In this document: positions 28,283-36,755 of the stretch, one piece after another
How positions within the stretch are numbered: position 1 is the stretch's first letter
Layout: each line of letters starts with the position of its first letter
Program-made: the position numbers and the translations under genes
Notes under the pieces: model-generated
What the model was told of the DNA's origin: nothing
Database searches by the model: none
Seen by the model: the letters and a program-made list of their open reading frames with translations, nothing else
Source of the DNA: Deltaproteobacteria bacterium
GTDB lineage: Bacteria; Desulfobacterota; DSM-4660; Desulfatiglandales; Desulfatiglandaceae
Assembly: GCA_021737785.1 (NCBI GenBank)
Contig: JAIPDI010000001.1
Location: forward strand, 1-64,000
Direction: 5' to 3'
DNA length: 64,000 nt

Positions 28283-28560
28283 GGAGGATGGGGACGATCG
28301 GGTCAGGGCGGCGAACCCCAAGAACGGCCGGGGCATCCCCAGAAGAAATGCTGAGCAAGTTCCCAAGGCGGCCTAACAGCCGCAATCAAAAAGGTATTGG
28401 TGCAGATCCCGGCAATTTTTCGAGCGCTTACCCATATGGCACCAACTTCTCCGCATGGTGCAGAGAAGTTACAACCAAAGATGTCTGAAACCGTGCAGCA
28501 AGGCATTTTCTGAACCGGACCCGGCGGCACATAACCCGGCATCAGGAAAAGGAGGGAATC

Positions 28561-28971
28561 ATGAGAGATCCTATCAAAATAGTCGTTATCGATGACGAGC
28601 CTATCGTGGGGGAGCGCCTCAAGGCGATGCTGGTGAGGGACGGGCACCGGGTCGAAAACTTTGTCAATCCGCTGAGGGCCATCGATCGTCTGCAAGAAAC
28701 GGATGTTGACATCGTGATCACCGATATCCGCATGGCGGAAATGGACGGGATTCAGGTCTTGGAGAAGGTCTTGGAGAAATCCCGGCATACCCGGGTTATC
28801 ATGATCAGCGGGTATGCTACCCTGGACCTGGCAAAGGAATCATTGACCAAGGGGGCCTTTGACTTCATTGCAAAGCCTTTTAAGCTGAAGGAACTTCGAA
28901 ACACCATTAAAAAGGCGGTCAAATCCCTGGACCGGGAAAATGACCAACCTGCCAGCGCGGCATCAGCCTGA
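28561..28971 (+). CDS. Single-domain response regulator
   Basis: A 136-residue receiver protein without output domain: acidic pair in VVIDDEPIVG, phosphoacceptor Asp in IVITDIRM, switch residue in MISGYA and Lys in IAKPFK. AGGAGGG precedes the ATG. It is strikingly similar in length and motifs to the receiver protein at 33065 that ends the same gene set (both have DDEPIVG and TDIRM). The 278-bp gap before it has an inverted repeat (AACTTCTC/GAGAAGTT near 28445-28470) but no gene seen. Confidence 0.92.
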   Translation: MRDPIKIVVIDDEPIVGERLKAMLVRDGHRVENFVNPLRAIDRLQETDVDIVITDIRMAEMDGIQVLEKVLEKSRHTRVIMISGYATLDLAKESLTKGAFDFIAKPFKLKELRNTIKKAVKSLDRENDQPASAASA

Positions 28972-29091
28972 AGCAAATGACGTGTGGGGCGCTTCACTGT
29001 GCATTCGACTTTTTTTTGGGTTTGACTTTGTCATGCAGAGAGGGGCGGCCAGGGAACCGAAAAGAAAAGTGCAATATGGAGGAAAATTGAA

Positions 29092-29253
29092 ATGGAAGTA
29101 TACAGAAGTCCGATGGAAAAAATCCTCAAGCAGCTCGAAGACAGCCTTGTGATCACCAATCCCAAGGATCGCTGCAAGGCCTTCCGGCTCAAGGTGATTT
29201 ACCGCTGCGCCTACTGGGCCGATCGCGTTGCAGGGTTTTTTCACAGGCGTTGA
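29092..29253 (+). CDS. Small basic protein, 53 residues, unknown function
   Basis: A short frame, MEVYRSPMEKILKQLEDSLV at the start and ending GFFHRR, too small for most gene finders. GGAGG lies six to seven bases before the ATG at 29092, and the codon use resembles that of neighbours. It is rich in Lys and Arg with a helical, amphipathic look and two cysteines (RCKAF and YRCAYW). No family recognised. Its place between a receiver gene and the SLC13 permease suggests it belongs to the operon. Confidence 0.6.
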   Translation: MEVYRSPMEKILKQLEDSLVITNPKDRCKAFRLKVIYRCAYWADRVAGFFHRR

Positions 29254-29407
29254 AAGGCCTACGCTCCCCTTCAGGCAACCCCCGGGGATTGAGGCATGAA
29301 AGAAATGAAAGGGTTGGCCTTGACCAAAGGGGTGACATCTGAATTCCTGATTGGACCTCGGATTTCGGACACAATTCCTTCATGATAAACCCAGAGGAAA
29401 TACGCTT

Positions 29408-31216
29408 ATGGAGCAACTGACACCGGAAATGATCTTGGTAATGGGGATGATCGGCGTGGCCGTATTCCTGTTTATTGTGGAGTGGGTGCGCGTGGATGTG
29501 GTGGCCATTCTGATGATGGTCGCCCTCCCCCTCCTCCATCTGGTCACCCCCAAGGAGGCCTTTATCGGCTTGAGCAGCAACGCCGTGGTTTCCATTATTG
29601 CGGTGATCATCATCGGGGCCGGACTGGATAGAACAGGCATTATCAACAAGATGGTAACCCCCATCGTCCGCATTGCCGGCAACAGCCCTTCGCGGATTGT
29701 GATCGCCATCTCCTTTACAGTGGCCATCATCTCCAGTTTCATGCAAAACATCGGCGCCGCCGCGCTTTTCCTGCCTGCCATACAGCGCGTGAGCAAGTCC
29801 CTCAGGATCCCCATCAGCAGACTCCTGATGCCCATCGGCTTCAGCGCCATCCTGGGCGGGACCGTGACACTCGTGGGCTCCAGCCCCCTGATCCTGCTGA
29901 ACGATCTCATGGCGCCCTTCAATCTCAAGCCCTTCGGGTTGTTCGATGTGACCCCCATCGGACTGGGGCTGGTGATCAGCGGCATCGCCTGTTTCGTCCT
30001 GTTTGGGAGGTTCATCCTGCCGAAGGGCGTGGACCCCACATCCGACCAGCAGGGACAGGAAGACAGTTCCAGCCCGCTGGAAGACATCGGCGAGGCATAT
30101 GAACTCAAGGCGCCCGATGACTTTACCCACTACCGGGACCCGGTTCGGATCGACGATCTTCGCCGGAGATACCTGGTGCACGTGGTGGCCATTATCGAAC
30201 CCCCTGATTTCAAGATCGTCAGCCCGCCCCCGGACATGGAGGTGCGGTCCGGCATGGACCTGGCGGTCTACGGCGCGGAAAGAGACGTGAAGCGGATGGC
30301 CGAACAGGAGGGGATGTTTCTGAAAGGCTCCCTTCAGGTCTTCCGGAATGAAGTGGCGGAAAGCGCTTCGGGGGCGGTGGAAGCGGTCGTGGCGCCCCGT
30401 TCTCCCCTGGTGGGAAAGACGTTGAGGCAGATAGACCTTCAGGATCGTTTCCGCGTGACGCCGCTGGCCGTTTATCGGCACGGGGAGACCTATCGCGCCG
30501 AGATCGGCGACCTTGCCCTCGGGGTGGGCGACGCCATCCTGCTTCACGGGACGTGGAAGCGGCTGAAAGCCCTTCAGGGAGAAAAGAGTCTCCTGTTCAC
30601 CACCCCGGTTGATGTGGACCTGATGCGGCCCGAAAAGGCCGCTTTTGCGGGGTTCTGGCTGGCTACCGCCCTGATTATGATCATGGTTTTTAAAATCCAG
30701 TTGTCCGTCTGTCTGATGACCGGTGCCCTCGGGATGATTGTCACCAAGGTCCTCACCATCGACGAGGCATACCAGTCCGTGGACTGGAGAACCATCTTTT
30801 TGCTGGCGGGCCTGATCCCGTTGGGGATTGCAACCGAAAAAACAGGTACCGCGGCGTGGATCGCCCACGCGGTCCTGAGCGCCATCGGCACGGTGAGTCC
30901 CATCGTCCTGCTGGCGATTATCGGCGTGCTGGCCACTGTCTTTACCCTGGTCATCTCCAATGTGGGCGCCACCGTTCTGCTGGTCCCCCTGGTGGTGAAC
31001 ATGGCCATCGCGGCCAATGCCGATCCCCGGATGGCGGCCCTGGTGGTGGGACTGGCCACGAGCAACTCCTTCATCCTCCCCACCCACCAGGTCAATGCCC
31101 TCTACATGGGACCCGGCAGGTACAGGAGCGTGGACTTCATGAAGGCCGGCGCAATGGTCAGCGTGGTGTTTCTGGCGGTGATGATCGGCATCATCTCTCT
31201 GGTGTATGGGGTTTGA
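29408..31216 (+). CDS. SLC13-family permease with two central RCK-C (TrkA-C) domains
   Basis: A 602-residue transporter of the ArsB/NhaD/DASS superfamily. The N-terminal half (residues 1-205) has five or six helices with SFMQNIGAAALFLPA and the signature-like GGTVTLVGSSPLIL. Residues about 235-415 form two cytoplasmic RCK-C domains (for example PPDMEVRSGMDLAVYG and ALGVGDAILLHG). The C-terminal half repeats the membrane fold with VISNVGATVLLVPL. Such proteins carry inorganic anions (sulfate and related) or dicarboxylates, gated by ligand binding to RCK-C. The substrate is unknown. AGAGGAAA precedes ATG 29408. Confidence 0.9.
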   Translation: MEQLTPEMILVMGMIGVAVFLFIVEWVRVDVVAILMMVALPLLHLVTPKEAFIGLSSNAVVSIIAVIIIGAGLDRTGIINKMVTPIVRIAGNSPSRIVIAISFTVAIISSFMQNIGAAALFLPAIQRVSKSLRIPISRLLMPIGFSAILGGTVTLVGSSPLILLNDLMAPFNLKPFGLFDVTPIGLGLVISGIACFVLFGRFILPKGVDPTSDQQGQEDSSSPLEDIGEAYELKAPDDFTHYRDPVRIDDLRRRYLVHVVAIIEPPDFKIVSPPPDMEVRSGMDLAVYGAERDVKRMAEQEGMFLKGSLQVFRNEVAESASGAVEAVVAPRSPLVGKTLRQIDLQDRFRVTPLAVYRHGETYRAEIGDLALGVGDAILLHGTWKRLKALQGEKSLLFTTPVDVDLMRPEKAAFAGFWLATALIMIMVFKIQLSVCLMTGALGMIVTKVLTIDEAYQSVDWRTIFLLAGLIPLGIATEKTGTAAWIAHAVLSAIGTVSPIVLLAIIGVLATVFTLVISNVGATVLLVPLVVNMAIAANADPRMAALVVGLATSNSFILPTHQVNALYMGPGRYRSVDFMKAGAMVSVVFLAVMIGIISLVYGV

Positions 31217-31303
31217 TGTCCAATCGCACCCGTCGGCATTGTGAACATCTCATTGCGGGATGTCGAAGGCGGTTCCCAACCTTATGAAAGGAGCAATCGT
31301 CAC

Positions 31304-32116
31304 ATGTCAATCATAACCATCTCAAGGGGTTCATACAGCAAAGGCAAGGAGGTGGCGGAAAAGGTGGCCGCGCAATTGGGCTATGCGTGCATCAGCCGGG
31401 AAGTGCTCCTGGATGCCGGCGACCGGTTTGATATCCCTGAAGTGAGGCTCATCCGGGCCATTCACGACGCGCCGTCCATTCTGGAACGGTTCAGTCACGG
31501 CAAGCAGGCCTTCATGGCCTACATACGATATGCCCTCGCCCGCCGGGCACAGAAGGACAACCTGGTATATCACGGCCTGGCCGGCCACCTCCTGCTCAAG
31601 GGCATACCCCATATCCTGAAGGTTAGGATTATTGCAAACCTGGAAGACCGGGTCAAAAGCGAGATGAGCAGGGAAAAGATCAGCGAGGAGGAGGCCCGCT
31701 CCCTCATTCTCCGGGATGACCAGGAAAGACGCAAGTGGACCAGGAGCCTTTATGGCCTGGACCCCTGGGACAGCACGCTCTACGACCTGGTTCTCCACAT
31801 CCATAAATTGACCGTGGACGACGCGGTGGCTTTCATCTGTGAGGCGGCCAGGCTGAAGCAATTCGAATCCACCCCGGAGACGCAGCGGAAGATGGATGAT
31901 CTGGTTACGGCCTGCGAGGTGAAGGCTCTCCTTGCAGACGAATACGTGGATGTGAGCGTTGCATGTGAATTCGGAAACGTACTGATTTACACCCAGTCAG
32001 GGGAACGCCAGCAGCATAAACTGCAAGAGAGGGTGAGAAAATTGGGCCGGGAAATCAAGGGGGTCCATCACGTTGAGGTCCATCCCGGGGTCCCGGCCCC
32101 GGCTCAAGCAGTCTGA
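31304..32116 (+). CDS. Cytidylate kinase-like protein with BON-like C-terminus
   Basis: A 270-residue protein starting MSIITISRGSYSKGKEVAEK, the cytidylate-kinase-like opening in which ISR-GS-GK resembles a P-loop, followed by a kinase-like core (LVYHGLAGHLLL, then a lid-like RDDQERRKW). The last 70 residues (VKALLADEYVDVSV... GVHHVEVHPG) resemble a BON-type alpha-beta domain. The nucleotide substrate is not known, and similar proteins occur in signalling contexts. GAAAGGAGC precedes ATG 31304. The next gene encodes a diverged copy of identical length. Confidence 0.78.
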   Translation: MSIITISRGSYSKGKEVAEKVAAQLGYACISREVLLDAGDRFDIPEVRLIRAIHDAPSILERFSHGKQAFMAYIRYALARRAQKDNLVYHGLAGHLLLKGIPHILKVRIIANLEDRVKSEMSREKISEEEARSLILRDDQERRKWTRSLYGLDPWDSTLYDLVLHIHKLTVDDAVAFICEAARLKQFESTPETQRKMDDLVTACEVKALLADEYVDVSVACEFGNVLIYTQSGERQQHKLQERVRKLGREIKGVHHVEVHPGVPAPAQAV

Positions 32117-32180
32117 CAGGCCGGATTGCGGTCTCCTTAGTGGTGAAGACAAAAAACGCACAGACAGAGGACCCGACATT

Positions 32181-32993
32181 ATGTCCATCATCATTATTTC
32201 ATCGGATTCGTACGAAAAGGGCGAGGAAATTGCCCGTACGACGGCCCAGACCCTGGATTACGCCTGCCTGGGCAGGGAACTTCTGGCCGCTGTCGCAGCG
32301 CAGTACCGGATTCCACAGGACAAGCTGGAGTGGGCCTTGGAATCGCCCCCTTTGTCCTGGGGACGGTCCGCCGGGCTTCAGGGCCGGTGCCTGGCATTTA
32401 TCCAGAGCACGACCTTAGGCGAGTTGCTGAAGGATAACACGGTGTGCCACGGACTGGCCGCCCATCTTTATGTGGTCGGCATTTCCCACGCACTCAGGGT
32501 GCGCATTCTCGCCGACCCGGCCGAACTGGCACGGGATATATCAGGACAGGGAGAGGTCCCCCCTGAACGGGCACCAAGGTTCATCGACCGCCAACGGAAA
32601 TTGCGACAGCACTGGTCCCTGACCCATTATCAACTGGATGAAACCGATCCTTCGCAGTACGATCTGGTCATCAGTCTCAGCCAAATCCATACGGATGAGG
32701 CCATCAAGATCATCGCCCAGACCGCCGGGTACCGCCGGTTTGCGGCCATGACCTATTCCCTCAGGTGTATCAAGGACGCTGAACTGGCAAGCAGGGTTCG
32801 TGCCGGGCTCTTGGAGGCGTACCCCAAGGTGAAGGTGCGTGCCGAGGGAGGGACCGTGATTGTCGAGACACAGGGGACCCGACGCAACAAACTGAAAAAG
32901 GCCGGTGCCATCAAAGAGGAGGTCCAAGCAATGGAGGGAGTGGATTATGTGGAGGTCCACGTCAAGAATGGTTTGTTCAAGAGGGCTCCATGA
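32181..32993 (+). CDS. Cytidylate kinase-like protein, diverged tandem copy
   Basis: Also 270 residues, with the same layout as its neighbour (MSIIIISSDSYEKGEEIART at the start, VCHGLAAHLYVVGISHALRV in the middle, a BON-like end VDYVEVHVKNG). The P-loop-like segment has lost the Arg-Gly and Gly-Lys residues (ISSDSYEKGEE), which suggests loss of phosphotransfer and a regulatory or subunit role. The ATG at 32181 has no strong Shine-Dalgarno sequence. It looks like an old tandem duplication. Confidence 0.75.
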   Translation: MSIIIISSDSYEKGEEIARTTAQTLDYACLGRELLAAVAAQYRIPQDKLEWALESPPLSWGRSAGLQGRCLAFIQSTTLGELLKDNTVCHGLAAHLYVVGISHALRVRILADPAELARDISGQGEVPPERAPRFIDRQRKLRQHWSLTHYQLDETDPSQYDLVISLSQIHTDEAIKIIAQTAGYRRFAAMTYSLRCIKDAELASRVRAGLLEAYPKVKVRAEGGTVIVETQGTRRNKLKKAGAIKEEVQAMEGVDYVEVHVKNGLFKRAP

Positions 32994-33064
32994 GGGTATT
33001 GTTTTCAATCCCCAAAATTTCTAAATCCCCACTTCCGGTTCATCCGGGTTAGGAGGTAATACCT

Positions 33065-33475
33065 ATGTCCGAAAGACTGAGCGTCCTGCTGCTGGATGAC
33101 GAACCGATCGTCGGCAGGCGGCTGGGACCGGCCCTGGCCAAAATCGGCTGCCATGTGGAGGCATTTGAAGACCCGAAAAAGGCGCTGGAGCGCATCGATC
33201 ATAAGACTTTTGACGTGGTGGTGACAGACATCCGCATGGGTGAGATCGACGGCATGCAGGTCCTGGATCGCGTCAGGAGCAAGTCGCCGCGAACCAAGGT
33301 GATTCTGATCACGGGCTATGCCATGATGGAACTTGCGAGGGAAGCCATGGAAAAGGGGGCCTTTGATTTCATCTCAAAGCCCTTCAAGGCCAATGATTTG
33401 AGACAAGTGGTTGCCAGGGCCGCCCAGGCCCTGGGGGTATCGATGGACTTGGAAAAGGCAGCCATTTCAGGCTAA
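33065..33475 (+). CDS. Single-domain response regulator
   Basis: A 136-residue receiver domain: LLLDDEPIVGRRL, phosphoacceptor Asp in VVVTDIRMGEIDG, Thr in LITGYA and Lys in ISKPFK. TTAGGAGGT precedes the ATG at 33065. It is a close paralog of the receiver at 28561 and, like it, has no output domain. It ends the gene set that begins at 27836. Confidence 0.92.
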   Translation: MSERLSVLLLDDEPIVGRRLGPALAKIGCHVEAFEDPKKALERIDHKTFDVVVTDIRMGEIDGMQVLDRVRSKSPRTKVILITGYAMMELAREAMEKGAFDFISKPFKANDLRQVVARAAQALGVSMDLEKAAISG

Positions 33476-33516
33476 TAACCCATTTGATTGGCCACCCTCC
33501 CGAGAATTCAGGCTGT

Positions 33517-33825
33517 TCAGGTTGCCCCCCTTTCCCTGAACGGTATCACGCGCAGCGTGAGTCTGTCCACCTTTTGGACAAGCACTCGATCCCCTTCCGA
33601 CAACGGAAACTCACTGACCGCCCCCCATAGTTCTCCATGGACAAAGACCTGCCCTTCGGATTCCTTCCAGTATCTGATTTCGCCTACTTTTCCCAACATA
33701 CCCGTCACCCCGCAGACGGATTTTTTCTTCCGGTCTTTGATATACCAGATTAGAGGAAAAACCACATGCTCTATAATCTCAAACAAGACAATCCCTGCTA
33801 TCACAATGATAATGGTATTTTTCAC
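33517..33825 (-). CDS. NfeD-like single-pass membrane protein
   Basis: A 102-residue protein with one N-terminal transmembrane helix (TIIIVIAGIVLFEIIEHVV) and an OB-fold domain typical of the NfeD C-terminus (GMLGKVGEIRYWKESEGQVF, then GDRVLVQKVDRLTLRV). NfeD-like proteins are associated with membrane stomatin/flotillin homologs; no such partner is adjacent. The start is GTG at 33825 behind GAGGGG. A damaged copy of this domain lies at 24362-24621. Confidence 0.82.
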   Translation of the reverse strand: MKNTIIIVIAGIVLFEIIEHVVFPLIWYIKDRKKKSVCGVTGMLGKVGEIRYWKESEGQVFVHGELWGAVSEFPLSEGDRVLVQKVDRLTLRVIPFRERGAT

Positions 33826-33836
33826 CGCGGTTCCCC

Positions 33837-34460
33837 TCAGTCCATAATCAGGTGCCCTGCGACCAGCACCAGAATCCATGCTGAAAACACTGCCGGAGAC
33901 GCATGCAAGCGACAAATGACGCCGCGCATCCACTTGGGCGCTATTTTGAATTTTACCATCACTCCCAGCAGAACCATTATCGCCACCATGAGCAGGCCCC
34001 ATTCAGGAAGGGATGATTTGCCACAGGAAGACAATAAAAAGTGAAGACCGGCGATGCCCAGGGCTGCGGGATTTAAAACATAATGAAATCGCATCAGGTG
34101 CTTTTTTTGGAACTGATTGAAGCTCTTGATAACGCTTCTGGTTTCCGGCTGTAGACGAAGGTAGCGGCAGGCACCTTTCATAAGCATGCTCAGCGCCACA
34201 GTCATGTTCGCCGCCAAAAAGAGCCATGCGGCGGTTTGACCCGTCAGGGCATTCCCGTCATCTCCTCTTTTCAACCGTGGGCTTTTCTGGCCCTCGTTAT
34301 CATGGTTTTCTATTCCCCTTTCCGGTCGGATGCGATGCCTCTCGCTCCCCTGGTCATCATTTCCTCCCACGGCCCCCGGCCAGATGGAGGAAACAAACAA
34401 AAGCAAAACCACCAAACCAAAGAATATCCTTCTATTCCTTCTTGAGCGTGTCACGAGCAT
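33837..34460 (-). CDS. Four-helix membrane protein with paired histidines, unknown
   Basis: A 207-residue protein: an N-terminal signal-like helix, a polar stretch of about 45 residues, then four helices. Histidines lie within or beside helices in MRFHYVLNPAALGIAGLHFL and in RLHASPAVFSAWILVLVAGH, a spacing that would suit b-type heme binding as in small ferric-reductase-like or cytochrome b561-like proteins. This is an inference from residue placement only. GGAGAATCT precedes ATG 34460. It ends 11 bp before the NfeD-like gene and may be cotranscribed with it. Confidence 0.6.
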   Translation of the reverse strand: MLVTRSRRNRRIFFGLVVLLLFVSSIWPGAVGGNDDQGSERHRIRPERGIENHDNEGQKSPRLKRGDDGNALTGQTAAWLFLAANMTVALSMLMKGACRYLRLQPETRSVIKSFNQFQKKHLMRFHYVLNPAALGIAGLHFLLSSCGKSSLPEWGLLMVAIMVLLGVMVKFKIAPKWMRGVICRLHASPAVFSAWILVLVAGHLIMD

Positions 34461-34637
34461 AGATTCTCCTTTTCAGAGGCATTTTTAACACATGGTGGGG
34501 ACTCTCCTTTCATATCATTGGTTCCTTAATCCGAAACGTTAAATCCTTGTCGACCTCAGTCATTCTGTGTTTTCGTGAATGCGGTCAGGAAGTGATAGAA
34601 AAATTGCTTAAACCAGCGGGAAGAGAGGCCTCAAGGA

Positions 34638-35027
34638 TTAGCAGAGGATCGATAGGGTTTCCAGGTAGGTGGGTGCCGATGGGATTATTCTGCTGATATA
34701 ATTTGCCTCAAAATTCATAATAGGATGATAAGTGGAGGGAGAATCGAAGAGAGCAGATGAACTCAATAGGGCATCAATGAATTTCGCACTGAATGTCAGT
34801 CCCGCAGAATTGACTGCTTTTAATGTCCGGCCCCTTTCCAACTCGCAGCTCTTACAGGGGATATCCGAGCACTGCATATGAACCGGAGAAGGTGCCTTTG
34901 CGTCCGGTCGAAGACAATGCAGACAGGCCTCTCCGCAGAAACAGGCTTCCGGCAATGCGCTGTTTGTGAAAACCCCCAATATCAGGAGCAATGCAATCAA
35001 TATATTCGGGGCTTTCCCACATCCCAT
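34638..35027 (-). CDS. Exported cysteine-rich protein, unknown
   Basis: A 129-residue protein with a signal peptide (hydrophobic residues 8-24, ending ALPEA). The mature N-terminus has four closely spaced cysteines (CFCGEACLHC), then CSDIPCKSC. These could bind a metal or form disulfides. The C-terminal half has no recognisable domain. It follows the nickel/cobalt transport genes on the same strand, so a metal-handling role in the periplasm is possible but unproven. Confidence 0.55.
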   Translation of the reverse strand: MGCGKAPNILIALLLILGVFTNSALPEACFCGEACLHCLRPDAKAPSPVHMQCSDIPCKSCELERGRTLKAVNSAGLTFSAKFIDALLSSSALFDSPSTYHPIMNFEANYISRIIPSAPTYLETLSILC

Positions 35028-35137
35028 AAGGATTTCCCCATCAAGGTTAAAAAGTCAGATTATTTTTCTGCCGGGCTGAGACAAGAGACAGTCACAGTGA
35101 ACGGCCCGATTTAAAAACAGGTCGAAAATTCACCGGC

Positions 35138-35662
35138 TCAGCGTACCGTCCTGGCGATAATCTTGGCGATCTCTCCGTCCGACGCCGACATCACCTCGAC
35201 CACCTCCGGGCGCATCATACTTGCGAGAGCGCCTGTATTCATCCGGGAGATGAACACCTTCCCATCGGATAGCTGGTAGATGCTCACACGGCAGGGCATG
35301 AAGACGGAAAAGGGGCGATAATCATCGTTGCTCAATATTCGCACGCTGTATTTGCTGCTGCAAAGATCGAGGATCACCACCGGATGCAAGGTAAAGCCAC
35401 GCTCGGAAAGCACCCCTGCCAGGTTGTTGACGTTCAGTAGACTCCAGCCTGCCCTGGTCACTTCTTCCTTGAAGGCCTTTAAGGTTGCTGGAAACGACTT
35501 CTGACTCTGTACCACATGGACCGGCTGGGGCGGATCACCTGCGGCGTCCTGGGCCACGGCAAGGCCGGGCAGCATGCAGATCACAAGGAACACCATGAGG
35601 CCGGCAGTCACCAGCATGGAAATTGTGTGCCTGGGTTCTGGGAACATGATTTTCTTAATCAT
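35138..35662 (-). CDS. DUF302 domain-containing exported protein
   Basis: A 174-residue protein with an N-terminal signal or anchor helix (residues about 15-36) and a DUF302 domain: TLKAFKEEVTRAGWSLL, a central VVILDLCSSKYS and the typical MPCRVSIYQLSDGKVFIS. DUF302 proteins have a heme- or metal-binding-like fold without a clear function. AAAGGAG precedes ATG 35662, favouring it over the in-frame start at 35701. Confidence 0.82.
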   Translation of the reverse strand: MIKKIMFPEPRHTISMLVTAGLMVFLVICMLPGLAVAQDAAGDPPQPVHVVQSQKSFPATLKAFKEEVTRAGWSLLNVNNLAGVLSERGFTLHPVVILDLCSSKYSVRILSNDDYRPFSVFMPCRVSIYQLSDGKVFISRMNTGALASMMRPEVVEVMSASDGEIAKIIARTVR

Positions 35663-35719
35663 CGAAAACGCTCCTTTACTGGGGTTGGGTGAATCCACCA
35701 AGTTTTACGAATGACGCGA

Positions 35720-36052
35720 TTAACACTCACATGAAACCCGACTCGCTGTGTATCGGCTGCTATCGTTCTTCTGGCCACGGGGCACATTGGTCGCTTCGGC
35801 ATATTCGCACTGCTCAGCCCTCTTCAACTTCATCATAATGAATATCATACCAGGTTTTCCAAATCCCTGCAACAACCCATGGCTGGAATAGGAGCTCAGG
35901 CCCAAACCCATCATCTGCTGAGAGATCGCTGAAAGGATGTCATCAACGAAATCATCTTCCCAACGGTAAAACCGAGAAACCGCCTCATCCTGGAAACCAC
36001 GACCAGAGGCGGAACGAACCATAAACCGGTCCCCGCCCGTCTCAATATGCAT
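35720..36052 (-). CDS. Small unknown protein coupled to cbiO
   Basis: About 110 residues, starting MHIETGGDRFMVRSASGRGF. Its ATG at 36052 overlaps the end of the CbiO gene in another frame by 11 bases, which suggests translational coupling. The middle (DDILSAISQQMMGLGLSSYS) looks helical. No domain or signal peptide recognised. The extension back to 36133 lies wholly within cbiO. Confidence 0.5.
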   Translation of the reverse strand: MHIETGGDRFMVRSASGRGFQDEAVSRFYRWEDDFVDDILSAISQQMMGLGLSSYSSHGLLQGFGKPGMIFIMMKLKRAEQCEYAEATNVPRGQKNDSSRYTASRVSCEC

Positions 36053-36755
36053 GGGGATGCCTTGTCCAGTGATGCTTGTGGGAATGGCTGTGCAGCGTTG
36101 CCGGTCCTCCGTTATGAACAATCTGTCCGGCATTCATGCTGTAGATCTGACGGGTGGTCTCGGCCAGGAAATCGTATTCGTGGGAAACGATGACGTAGCT
36201 GATCGTGAGATGGTTCAGGATGGATACGATTGTGCCCCGGGCATCTTCATCCAGACCAGTGGTGGGTTCGTCCAAAAGGAGCGCTTTCGGGTGCATGACC
36301 AGCACCGTTGCCAGGGAAACGAGCTTTTTTTCGCCGCCTGAGAGCCTGTGGGTGACGCGATTTTCAAATCCTTTGAGGTTCAGCATCTCAAGCGTTTCCA
36401 TTGCCATGGCCCGAGCCTCTTTGGGCGATTTTCCCAGATTGAGGGGGCCGAAAGTCACATCTTCCAGTACGGTGGGACAGAAAAGTTGATCATCAGCGTT
36501 TTGAAAAAGAAAACCGATGGTTCGTCTGACCGCCACAAAATCCTTTTTGTTTTGAACCGGTTTTCCCAATACCCGGATCCTTCCGGATGAGGGTTTGAGA
36601 AGCCCCATAATGATATACATCAGCGTGGTCTTGCCACTGCCGTTGTATCCGATCAATCCCACTTTTTCTTCTTGGTGGAGGTAAAATTCCAGGTTATTCA
36701 GTACGGGTTTGTTTTTTTCATAGGAAAAGCAGATGTCATCAAGTTCGATAATCAT
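36042..36755 (-). CDS. cbiO: Cobalt/nickel ECF transporter ATPase
   Basis: A 237-residue ABC ATPase: Walker A GYNGSGKTT, signature LSGGEKKLV, Walker B ALLLDEPTTG and the switch His in VIVSHEYD. It powers the CbiMQ membrane part. The ATG at 36755 shares one base with the cbiQ stop (TAATG), which fixes the start. The C-terminus is His-rich (HSHSHKHHW), possibly metal-binding. Confidence 0.93.
   Translation of the reverse strand: MIIELDDICFSYEKNKPVLNNLEFYLHQEEKVGLIGYNGSGKTTLMYIIMGLLKPSSGRIRVLGKPVQNKKDFVAVRRTIGFLFQNADDQLFCPTVLEDVTFGPLNLGKSPKEARAMAMETLEMLNLKGFENRVTHRLSGGEKKLVSLATVLVMHPKALLLDEPTTGLDEDARGTIVSILNHLTISYVIVSHEYDFLAETTRQIYSMNAGQIVHNGGPATLHSHSHKHHWTRHPHAY

Noticed and set aside
29189-31087. 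632-codon open frame on the minus strand
   Set aside because: It lies opposite the SLC13 permease gene, is full of His/Gly/Asp repeats with no domain, and has no ribosome-binding site; it is an antisense shadow of a GC-rich gene.
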